Assembly (NCBI RefSeq): GCF_000003815.2
Contig: NC_049980.1
Span: 25,123,619 to 25,187,618 of the forward strand
DNA from: Branchiostoma floridae
Taxonomy: Eukaryota > Chordata > Leptocardii > Amphioxiformes > Branchiostomatidae
Reading direction: 5' to 3'
Length of the DNA: 64,000 bases
Shown: positions 27,501 through 34,358 of the stretch, in pieces
Layout of the letters: every line of letters begins with the position of its first letter
Numbering within the stretch: the stretch's first letter is position 1
The notes under the pieces: generated by a model
What the model was told of the DNA's origin: nothing
What the model saw: only the letters and a program-made list of their open reading frames with translations
The model's database searches: none
Translations under genes and position numbers: made by a program

Positions 27501-29792
27501 GTCCTTAGGATGGGACATCAAGCCATAGTTCATTTTGCTCGTCAAACAGAGCTAGGGGAAGTTCTCTGGTACAACAAACCTGTACATACTGTACATAGCA
27601 TCTTTCTCCTCTGTAATGACCACTGGAAGACGGTAGCTCTTCAGTGAGCTAAAACTGGATTGAAATCACTTTCCTTTGTCTTCTACAGGAATCCAACAGC
27701 GACTACCTCCTGTGGAACCCCAGCTCGGGGGAGTTCTTCCAGCAGCACGACCCGTACTGCCCCATGCAGTCCGTGGGCTGCCTCATCAACCAGGACAACA
27801 TCTGGGCCAACGTGCAGGAGTCGGACTCCGCGGGCAGGATGAGCTTCGACACCACCAGGGAGGCGCAGTGGAAGCCGTTCTTCAGCCGCAGCTACCCCAA
27901 CCCCGGCCTGTCCAGCATACAGCCTGACCAGCTGGTCTATCTGCCCACAGACAAGGACTATGTGGCAGACCTGCAGGATAGGTCAGTTTCACACCGCAGG
28001 TTTCATAATGTTTCATATTCACGACCCTGTTTCATTGGGCTGGTAAGTCATTGTAAGTGACATAGCAAGTAGTCATTCGTTACATAGAACTCTTTGTCAT
28101 TGTTATGTGTAAGCCTGTTATGTATAAAACTGCGTAGATATTAGCCTTGATGCATTACTCTCGAACTTGCCATATGTTGTACACGTACAATTGTTGTGTA
28201 TTAAAGATTGATCATAGGATATTGAAAAACATAGCTGGCAATGACAAACTGGAAATAAGCTTCCCCATGTACAAGAAAACTCTGCATTCAGCAGCCCTAA
28301 TTAACTGTTCAGGGTCCAGCTTTGGCACACAAACAGAACTTCATACATACAACTAAGTTAGGGATCATTTTTTATATATACGTAGGTACTACTGTAATGT
28401 TGGCAACTTTTCAAATCAAGCTCACTATGTTCTGTTTCTGATTTTACAGATCTAGAGATAACCTGATCATGTTTGTCATGTGTCGGTTCTTTGATTACAT
28501 CCTGATCAAACACCTTTGTGGTGTATTCAATGAACATGTGTTTTGTAACATCAACTCACATAATTCCACCAGGTGCCATAATACTGCAATATCAAAAAAC
28601 ATTGTTAATACAGGGCTTCTCAAGACTGTCTTACACCTTCATATCTGTAGTGTAACTGTACAATGTATATACCTCAGGATTACTAGTGCTGCATTGGTAC
28701 ATGTCTTAACATAACTAGTCTTTACAATCATGTAGGATTGAGAGGAAGCTGAGAGACAAGGTCATGGAGTGGCGCCCCCACTCCATCACGCGCTGGAACC
28801 GGTACTGCACCCAGATCTTCCGCCGGCTGCTGCCCAGACTGGAGCAGAGCGGGGGGAGGGGCACCGCTGACGAGCACAGGACGGAGCTGGAACCCATCCT
28901 GGCTTCTTACAAGGTCTGGACTTCCCATTCCTATAGCATTTACCGTAGTGCAGTTTTTCCTTTCCATTAAAACCAAGTAATATACGTTGTGAACTCTTGT
29001 CGATCGTTGTCGTTGTCGATAAACAGCTCATCAAACATATTGATGAAGAGAGTGTCGTCCACGGTCTGCAAGTTGCTTGGAGAGTAGTCATTGTTTGAAT
29101 GCTATTTCTATCAGACTGTTATAGATTGTATTCATTGCTTTACATCTTGTATTTGAGTGTTGTCTAGAATCTGTTTTGTGATTTTTAATGTAATATGTAA
29201 CTGTTATACCTGCAATTGCTACCTAGTGCTCCATGAGTATTGAGTTGTTGCAGTTCACATGAAGTCAAAGAAAACACTCACTTCTCACCTATCATTTGAT
29301 ACAAGGGTTTTTGTCCTGTGTGTTGTCTGTGCTATCAGGTAGTGACAGAGAGACGTAGGCATATTCCTGATAAAAAGTTAGTTCCAAAACTGTTCTGAGG
29401 CCATGGGGGCAGTAGGTTGTTATCCAGGGCATGGTATTGCAAGATGGTGCCAATCACTCTCCTTCCACCACCTTTTACCTCCTTACTGGTACCTACTGCA
29501 AAGATGTTTCAGTCCCAGTTTGTCTGTGTCATGTTTAAGTACCTGACTTTTGGCATGTTGACATTGTTACTGAAGATTGTGTTGTGTTGTTGTGTCACTG
29601 CAGATGTCAGGGTTCCCCATGCAGATGCCGTACACAGAAGACAACCCAGTTGTGGAGGCAGTGTTCAGTACAGGGGTGCACCAGCTGCAAGGCAAGGACG
29701 TGGAGTTTGCCCTGGCCGTCCACATCCATCCCTACCCCAACACTGTCCTGTCTCTCTGGGTGTACGTGGCCTCGCTGGTCAGGAAGAGATGA
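6594..29792 (+). CDS. CC2D2A: CC2D2A, coiled-coil and C2 domain protein of the ciliary transition zone
   Basis: Coding exons: 6594-6604, 8666-8771, 9229-9330, 9547-9621, 9920-9986, 11252-11355, 11709-11804, 12189-12278, 13582-13599, 14687-14851, 15327-15528, 16075-16675, 17011-17151, 17585-17741, 18288-18395, 18860-19002, 19477-19654, 20047-20200, 20833-20980, 21379-21517, 22000-22212, 22569-22661, 22810-22901, 23321-23473, 23788-23866, 24019-24128, 24534-24630, 26020-26394, 26703-26792, 27075-27215, 27689-27981, 28736-28913, 29604-29792. All junctions are GT-AG and in phase. The sum is 4908 nt, 1635 aa; human CC2D2A is about 1620 aa. The start reads [14 protein letters not shown]. Identity rests on family-typical blocks such as [30 protein letters not shown] and the C-terminal HPYPNTVLS...YVASL(V/I)RKR. 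In vertebrates CC2D2A is a Joubert/Meckel (MKS module) protein of the ciliary transition zone. One exon expected between 24630 and 26020 is missing, probably in the gap. Confidence 0.95.
6739..6951. repeat. TA-targeting MITE 'A', full copy 1 (CC2D2A intron 1)
   Basis: 213 bp with inverted ends TACTGTAAATG and CATTTACAGTA. The interior has several GTTCGCGGTGG / CCACCGCGAAC motifs in both orientations, so most of the element can fold. The same family recurs at 57595-57776 (full) and 49810-49907, 52460-52546 and about 10518-10592 (partial). The TA at each end suggests a mariner-type mover. Confidence 0.85.
6954..8305. mobile_element. Non-autonomous DNA transposon with palindrome arrays (CC2D2A intron 1)
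   Basis: A 1352-bp element with perfect 17-bp terminal inverted repeats (CCGAAGTCACGGGTTCC at 6954-6970; its reverse complement at 8289-8305) and TA on both sides (6952-6953, 8306-8307). Both ends carry subterminal arrays of about 30-bp units, each an imperfect palindrome of the form GCACT..G...C..AGTGC. At 6969-6990 the unit is a perfect 22-bp palindrome. The right array has four near-identical units ending in GTCGTCACTCGTTTTCTAGTGC. The middle (about 7460-7980) is unrelated AT-rich sequence with no transposase frame. It sits directly against MITE A. Confidence 0.85.
10518..10592. repeat. MITE 'A' remnant (CC2D2A intron 5)
   Basis: The sequence GGTGGTTTTAAGTTTGTGG ... GCGAAAACCGTG ... ACCACCACGC matches the interior of the copies at 6739 and 57595. 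The CTGTAAATGC ends are missing, so it is an old truncated copy. Confidence 0.55.
13300..13481. repeat. TA-flanked MITE with CAGTCAAACCTGT ends (CC2D2A intron 8)
   Basis: About 180 bp. The ends are TACAGTCAAACCTGT and ACAGGTTTGACTGTA, an exact inverted repeat including the flanking TA. The interior has repeated GGCCACCTCTACAGAGG / CCTGTCTATAGTGGCCA motifs. Elements of this kind are widespread in marine invertebrates. Confidence 0.85.
13582..13599 (+). CDS. CC2D2A: CC2D2A microexon 9 (18 nt)
   Basis: An 18-nt exon (ELLAKK) between a TTCGCACGCAG acceptor and a GTTGGT donor. It starts and ends in phase 0 between exons 8 and 10, so including or skipping it keeps the frame. Its charge suits the surrounding Lys/Glu-rich region. 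The call rests only on splice sites and phase, so it is less certain than the other exons. Confidence 0.5.
14041..14201. repeat. Short inverted-repeat element (CC2D2A intron 9)
   Basis: Arms 14041-14076 and 14166-14201 pair over about 36 bp; the shared core is TTTCTTCCAACACAA. The loop is about 90 bp of AT-rich sequence. It lies immediately upstream of the foldback element at 14211. Confidence 0.8.
14211..14620. repeat. Foldback-type element with long inverted arms (CC2D2A intron 9)
   Basis: About 410 bp. The first 95 bp or so (TAAACACCAT, GGACTTCCA, GACAAACCTTAAT, GGTTAATC) return inverted at the right end up to AGGGTGTTTA. The interior holds a short tandem array of CCAGAATTCTGGGAACCTAA-like units, themselves palindromic (CCAGAATTCTGG). 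Confidence 0.8.
14687..18395 (+). CDS. CC2D2A: CC2D2A N-terminal half: acidic linker, conserved core and coiled coil (exons 10-15)
   Basis: Exon 10 encodes an acidic Glu/Pro/Gly-rich linker (runs of [15 protein letters not shown]). Exon 12 (16075-16675) is the largest exon with 601 nt. It holds the conserved stretch with [29 protein letters not shown] and HHSLFSREH. Exons 13 to 15 form a heptad-like coiled coil rich in E, K and R ([31 protein letters not shown]), ending in a lysine run (KKKKKKKKE-like) at the start of exon 15. This matches the coiled-coil region that gives the protein its name. Confidence 0.85.
15716..15945. repeat. Inverted-repeat element with CTCGAAAT ends, copy 2 (CC2D2A intron 11)
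   Basis: The ends are GGACTCGAAATAC and GAATTTCGAGCCC. The interior repeats GGGTGCAC and GTGCACCC, giving nested palindromes. Same family as 4077-4324. Confidence 0.7.
17757..18199. repeat. MITE with GGCC...AGGGAAAAAATGTTG ends, copy 1 (CC2D2A intron 14)
   Basis: Left end: TAGGGAAAAAATGTTGTGTT followed by TCCTG. Right end: the inverted form (AACACAACATTTTTTCCTAG). A related copy is at 56471-57087, and a reversed partial copy at about 21170-21283 keeps GGAAGCAGGCT and TTTTTTCTAGGCC. Confidence 0.75.
18860..22212 (+). CDS. CC2D2A: CC2D2A first C2-like region (exons 16-21)
   Basis: Residues roughly 681-1006. Exon 17 (19477-19654) reads [20 protein letters not shown]...[19 protein letters not shown], a beta-strand pattern that matches the N-terminal C2-like domain described for CC2D2A proteins. 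Exons 18 to 20 continue it ([34 protein letters not shown]). Exon 21 includes [15 protein letters not shown] and [15 protein letters not shown] see no clear set of calcium-binding aspartates, so a non-calcium role is likely (inference). Confidence 0.8.
20173..20590 (+). repeat. 103-105 bp tandem array copying the exon 18 end and its 5' splice site
   Basis: Exon 18 ends at 20200 with GTCGGCAGTG, followed by donor GTACATG at 20201. The same 28-nt exon end plus donor recurs, slightly diverged, before GTCCATG at 20304, GTACATG at 20407 and GTACATG at 20512. Each is preceded by the repeated intron part (CTATGAAGGAATT). The period is 103, 103 and 105 bp, not a multiple of three, so use of a downstream copy would shift the frame. 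A fifth, partial unit without the exon-like end runs to about 20590. Confidence 0.85.
21170..21283. repeat. Partial MITE related to 17757-18199 (CC2D2A intron 19)
   Basis: Reversed partial copy: GGAAGCAGGCT, then GTCAGCAGTTTTTTCTGG and an end TTTTTTTCTAGGCC. It includes a run of C (21212-21226) in place of the usual interior. Confidence 0.55.
21904..21957. repeat. Short hairpin in CC2D2A intron 20
   Basis: CTGTACTTTATTGCT at the left pairs perfectly with AGCAATAAAGTACAG at the right, a 15-bp stem around a loop of about 24 bases. No known RNA gene fits. Confidence 0.6.
24019..26394 (+). CDS. CC2D2A: CC2D2A second C2 domain (exons 26-28), split by the gap
   Basis: Exon 26 reads [12 protein letters not shown]...[15 protein letters not shown], the classic C2 strand with the NPxWNEE motif. 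Exon 27 (24534-24630) continues with [13 protein letters not shown]. After the gap, exon 28 starts [16 protein letters not shown] and runs to the FITIEPP and FESQED-like ([11 protein letters not shown]) blocks. Vertebrate CC2D2A has roughly 30 residues between the FDEL...DILE and IDGTF blocks; they are absent here. Exon 27 ends and exon 28 begins in phase 0, so the missing exon should be a multiple of three. Confidence 0.85.
25046..25105. repeat. Three-copy 21-bp tandem repeat (CC2D2A intron 27)
   Basis: Three consecutive units of GCTTGAACACTTGTACATT followed by a short spacer. A small minisatellite with no evident function. Confidence 0.8.
25650..25749. other. Assembly gap (100 N)
   Basis: Exactly 100 undetermined bases, the usual placeholder for a gap of unknown size. 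It lies in CC2D2A intron 27, where one conserved exon is expected. Confidence 0.99.
26703..29792 (+). CDS. CC2D2A: CC2D2A C-terminal transglutaminase-like region (exons 29-33)
   Basis: Residues about 1340-1635. The blocks [66 protein letters not shown] and [13 protein letters not shown] correspond to the C-terminal region that published domain analyses assign to an inactive transglutaminase-like fold in CC2D2A. The last exon ends at the TGA at 29790-29792. This is the best conserved part of the protein and made the identification. Confidence 0.88.
27266..27330. repeat. MITE end fragment (CC2D2A intron 30)
   Basis: GCTAAGGTCACATTTCCAAA followed by CCGGGGCCCGG resembles the right end, in reverse, of the element at 35678-35881. 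Only one end is visible. Confidence 0.45.
29015..29095 (-). pseudogene. Inverted 81-bp copy of CC2D2A exon 27 inside intron 32
   Basis: The reverse complement of 29015-29095 matches 24541-24621 of exon 27 at 78 of 81 positions without gaps. The three changes alter one codon silently (CCT to CCA) and two by V to M and I to F. The match lacks the first 7 and last 9 bases of exon 27, its splice sites and all flanking intron. On the minus strand the frame stays open for about 15 more codons beyond the match. In the CC2D2A pre-mRNA this segment would be antisense to exon 27. I call it an exon-derived pseudo-copy; it could also be a used regulatory segment. Confidence 0.85.
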
Positions 29793-30670
29793 TTTCTGCT
29801 GCACCATTGGACGACCAGGACCAAAACTTCTGCTGTGTATACACCCAGACAGATGCTTCTCACAATGTCCTTAGCTCCAAAACTTTATATAGTGATGCAT
29901 CACCACTTGCTGTATTCTGTAGGTAAATCTGATGTTGTTTCAAATGTTCACCAAGAAGGAAGAATGTACAGAAAAGTTGCCAAAACTGTTGTGTTTTTAA
30001 AAAGACATGTTTACAAATATGATAGGAATGTGGTGCTACATGTACTATTAGGTCAACACTGTGGCAGAGTATTTTACAGACTAAGTGTACTTAACTCAAG
30101 TTTATGGACTTAAAGCATTTGCTGTACAATGTACAATGGTATCGTTCTAGTGACAATCACACTGACACTGTCATTACACAGTCCAAAGAAGAGATGTCCA
30201 TTACCCAGATTTATTGACAAATCTTCACATTTAGATAAAGATACTGTCTGTGTGTGAAATGATTTATTCTTGCATATACTTCCACCATGACATGTTACCT
30301 GAAACAGAAGCTGATAGTTTGTGTGAATGTCTTATGCCTTCCTTTTTAAGTTATGGTGCAAGCCTTATGTTCAACCTGTGACATTAGATCTTAGCACAAT
30401 GTTTTAGTGTATACAGACCATGGTATAATCAGAGTCATCTCTCATGAACTTTGCACTGATTGCATAGCTTTATTATTCTATAGGCTCTAATGTTTCTACA
30501 GGATGTTTGCCATCTTTTGTTGGACAACTGCCAAAGAATGGATAGTCTGGACAAAACATGTTTATGTTCATGTACAAATTGTACAGTTGTTATACGTTTA
30601 TCAAGATTTATGTTTTTATTTAGGTGTAAATAAATTTAGAAGAATAAATTTTGTTGTAAGCAAAACAAAT
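29793..30670 (+). other. CC2D2A: CC2D2A 3' UTR
   Basis: No coding potential is evident after the stop codon. The region ends at two AATAAA signals (30629 and 30643). It includes TGTACA-rich stretches common in 3' UTRs. Confidence 0.65.
30629..30648 (+). terminator. Pair of polyadenylation signals for CC2D2A
   Basis: AATAAA at 30629-30634 and again at 30643-30648, followed by TTTTGTTGTAAG and other T/G-rich sequence. These are the likely 3' end signals of CC2D2A. Confidence 0.65.
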
Positions 30671-31675
30671 GTGGAGTTGTGCATGTGTAATACAATGAGT
30701 TTTGTTGTGAGAGATTTGCCAGGTACTAATAGATTTTATCTGAAAAAACCTTGATACTCAAGCTGTTTTTTCCTGGGGGTAGTTCAAATAATGACGGAAT
30801 GAAACACTTGAACAGCAGGAAAAGTTGTTTACTTGTACCTTTAGACTGTACAGGGCCTATGCTATCATGTACGCATGCGTGTACAAATACACAGTAGAGA
30901 TTTCCAGACTCTTCTGACGATTTTAGATCACGCAGGCGAAAACAATTCCGTCTCTTCTGAAGAAGGTATGTGGGCGCCCTTGTGAGGGCCTTGGTCATTT
31001 TTCACAAGGGTTCTTTTTATTAGATATCATCCTGTTGCTGTAATATGCGCAGAACACGGTTTATGCAAGGAGGTTATATCACATTGTGATATAACTTCCT
31101 TGGTTTATGTAAGGTCAACGCGCACGCCTTAGTTTGTTAGTCACATCATGATGAAATGAGTGCCTTTTTTCAATGATCAGTTTCTAATAAAAAACATTCA
31201 CCTCTGTACACTGTATTACCTCGATATATGGGATATCGTACGATCGTCTGAAAAAAAGATAACTTGATATGAAGTTAACTTTTTATTTCTCTATCAAATC
31301 GACCCGAACGTCTGTTCCAAATAGTTGTCCGAAAGGCAGATTTATCAAAACTGGTCTTATATATATATATTGTGAACGATACGTTAGACGTCAACATGTT
31401 TAACGTTATTCATATACTTCTGCGTAGGTTGATTCATTTGTACCCACTTGTTTGTATAGTTCGAAGACCATACCAAAGTTGCTGCACTTTTGTTCTGTCA
31501 ATAAAGGTACTGCCGGTATCAAGTTATGCCAGACCCCTAAACTGTTCGTCAAGCTAAGGTTTCCATTGGTTATTTGTTGTATGGAAGCTTCAATTTCGAA
31601 GAAGGAAGGAAATCAAAAGCATGTTGGTCTCTAACTACTTGTTATCTTAACTTTGCGCTATGAATTACAGGCACC
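30671..31675. other. Intergenic between CC2D2A and the folate-receptor-like gene
   Basis: About 1 kb with no supportable coding exon. It holds a 17-bp near-perfect hairpin at 31067-31101 (AAGGAGGTTATATCACA and its inverse) and a short TA run near 31360. The last bases before the start codon (TATGAATTACAG at 31660-31671) look like a 3' splice site, so a non-coding first exon may lie upstream. Confidence 0.5.
31067..31101. repeat. Short palindrome
   Basis: Arms 31067-31083 and 31085-31101 match at 16 of 17 positions around a single-base centre. Too short to classify. Confidence 0.7.
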
Positions 31676-33191
31676 ATGGCACCCATGATCCTGTTTCTCC
31701 TAGCCGCTGTTGCCGGAGCTGCAGTGGCGGGAGACGTCCCCTGCCGTCCCATCAGGGACATCTACCCGTCCGGGAAGGAACTGTGCGAGAAGATGTGGGA
31801 CGGCGCCTTCGTGTACGAGACCGACCTGAGCCGGGCCTACACCATGTGGTTCTTCGAGCGGGACAACCCGAACGACAAGGTCTCCTACAAGCTGGGGAAA
31901 ACTCCGCCGAACAAGTGTTACCTGCAATACCTGCATAAGGTGAGAAAGGGGCAGTGTTACAGCTGTTCTTAGCATCGATTCCATGGTGCTTCATCATCCA
32001 AGTTGTTTGTTGTTAACTTGTGTTTGATCCAAGCCACTGATTACATATTGTTTGTCGAATAAAAATGATCCATACTCAAGAGAGTAGCGCAAATTTGTTA
32101 GTAAAATGAGCTACCGTGTTCACAGGTGTATTTTCATAACACAGCCATGCAGCAGTTTAGAAGGAGAGCATTTTGTTTGCTTCGTAGTATGAACACTTAC
32201 ACTTACCTTTTCCCATCCAAGACCAACACCAAAAGCTTTGTGCCGGGTCAAACATTATACATAAAAGATCTGGCTAATCATCCAGTTAGCCTACCGATTA
32301 TTTTCAACACAACTGTCTTTTTTATTGGTAACGTTACCGTTACTCTTCAACAGACTGTTCCGGGTCCCGAGCCCGACAACTTCACCGAGTGCCACCCCTG
32401 GAAGGACCGCACCTGTTGCCGCCAGCAGACTGTCCCCTCCCCGCAGAAGATCAACCAGAACTACGGGCCTGAATGGCGCTGGGACCGCTGCGGGCCTCTG
32501 TCGTCTGCCTGCGAGCGCTTCTTCGTGCAGGAGGCGTGCTTCTACGAGTGTGATCCAAATGCAGGTATGCTAAGTTATTCTTGATAACACCGTCACTGAT
32601 GCCTTAATCAAAGTTAACCAACAAAATGTCAAAAGAAATAACAAGCAATTTAACAGACACCTTCAATCTCACTCCTGTCCTGTTTCTTCGTCAATTTGTA
32701 TCATAAAACACAGATAAAATAAGTAAGAGGCCAGGGACCGAGTCATCATCAAGTAACAGGTGAAATACTGTACGATCTCGAACAAAGCTAATGCATACTG
32801 CACCGAAATGGGTCCAACACTTGAAGAAGAACCGTCGTCTCGTACATTCAAGCAAGGGGGTTCTCATTAACTATCAGTCCTGGAGTTGGTCATTAGCATA
32901 ATACGATTATCCCATTGGCTTCCTTTTCCCCCTAAAGGTCTTTACCGCAAGGTCTCAGACAAGGATTTCGACGAGTCCAACCCCGAGCACAACAAGTGGC
33001 AGATTCAGGGCATGCCGATTCGAGCCGACTACTGCGACGCCTGGTGGACCGCCTGCAGGAACGACCTGTTCTGCGCACACAGCCAGGGGAGCTACTTCTC
33101 CTGCGCCGCGGAGTACGACAAGGCCGGCAAAGATTACTTCTCTGATTTCATCAACAGTATCAAGTCCATTATTGCCTGGTTTTCCCAGTGA
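31676..33191 (+). CDS. Secreted folate-receptor-family protein with permuted block order
   Basis: Three exons, 31676-31939, 32354-32564 and 32938-33191, give 242 aa with phases 0 and 1. The start sits in GCACCATGG and is followed by a signal peptide (MAPMILFLLAAVAGAAVAG). Exons 2 and 3 carry the folate/riboflavin-binding core: PGPEP...ECHPWKDRTCC, WRWDRCGPLSSACERFFVQEACFYECDPN, then MPIRADYCDAWWTACRNDLFC. They match FOLR-type CRPW...CC, CGxxxxxCxxHFxxxxCxYECSP and CxxDCxxWWxDC. Exon 1, however, reads CRPIRDIYPSGKELCEKMW...MWF...NPND.V, which in folate receptors is the C-terminal block (CQPF..FP....LCNEIW...MWF...NPNEEV). The protein ends soon after the WW-C block with no GPI-anchor tail, so it is probably soluble. 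The ligand is unknown; folate or riboflavin is only a guess. Confidence 0.85.
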
Positions 33192-34039
33192 TCTATGGTT
33201 TGTGACAGAAGTTACACAACACGCACGTTAGCACCACAACTGTGGCTGAGCTCTTCCAAACGCTTTTGGTAAAGGCAATTATCATGGTCTGAATATGTGA
33301 CCATAAAGCACCTAGACTTACCTAAAAAGAAAGCAACCTGTAATTGTGATGGACACATGTAACCATCTACGTGTATGTTCCCTCTGCATATTAAAACGCA
33401 TGTTTCAAAAGATGATTGTACTGACTGTTTCCTTGTACATGTACATATGACGTTACACACCAGCCCTTAAAAAAAGACACATAGAAACTTGTGGTCAGCT
33501 CTAGGTCAAGAATACCGTTTTTATTTGGCTTTGCCATGTTACTGTATCCAATATATAATAATACTCCAATGCTTGACTGTCTGTGAACAAAACAGCTTGT
33601 GCCAAAACATCGCATGTACGACATACGCTCGAAAATTCTCGTTTAGCCCTTATTTCTATCTTTGAACAAATCAATATAACATGGGTTGATGGGTTTGGTT
33701 TATGATTTCTGATGCTATTGTCACGTATACAACCACACAAATAGAGACAACATCATCAAGCGATGTCCAGTTACAATCCCACAAGGACTGAGGTACAGAC
33801 ATGTAGTCATTATTCGGTAAAACTGAGCACAACTGTCAAAGGGATATGTTGTCAAATGATGCTCGTGCCTCGATGCCTATGTTCAGACGACATTTACAAC
33901 AAAACATTCCGTGGTAGTAAAATTCAATAAAATATGCGCACCATATACACATCATCTCTTAAAACGTTAACCTTTTGATACTCGAATGCTGTTTTCCGAT
34001 TCTGCTTTCCTTCATTTTGAAACTTACATCACGCATATA
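33192..34039. other. 3' UTR of the folate-receptor-like gene and start of the convergent overlap zone
   Basis: No coding exon is evident. A plus-strand AATAAA at 33926-33931 is the best end signal for the gene at 31676. The minus-strand ENPP gene probably ends just beyond, so the two 3' ends are about 100 bp apart. Confidence 0.5.
33926..33931 (+). terminator. Candidate polyadenylation signal, folate-receptor-like gene
   Basis: AATAAA about 735 bases past the stop codon, with no earlier canonical signal noticed. Confidence 0.45.
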
Positions 34040-34045
34040 TTTATT
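34040..34045 (-). terminator. Candidate polyadenylation signal, ENPP gene
   Basis: TTTATT on the plus strand, AATAAA on the minus strand, about 315 bases past the ENPP stop codon. Confidence 0.45.
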
Positions 34046-34358
34046 TGAATACATTCTGTTTTTACAACGTGTCTTGCTGCAAAACAGCAAAGTCGCAACG
34101 GCACTTTTTGCTTTCCATGATGCATAGATAGGATTGCGCCCCTAAAGCTATGATAAGATCATATTTACTGAGAATGTGGGCATGACAACAAAAGTACACA
34201 AGATATATAGGCGCCCTACGTTTCAAATTGGTTGGCGGTTCAGATCAACGGTAGAGTAAACTGGCGTCGACAAGAGGAGGAGTTGCCGGACTCCATCGAA
34301 CTACACATGTTTCTGTCCTTTCTCGTCCAAAGCAAACCGTACAGCCCAACACCCGTGT

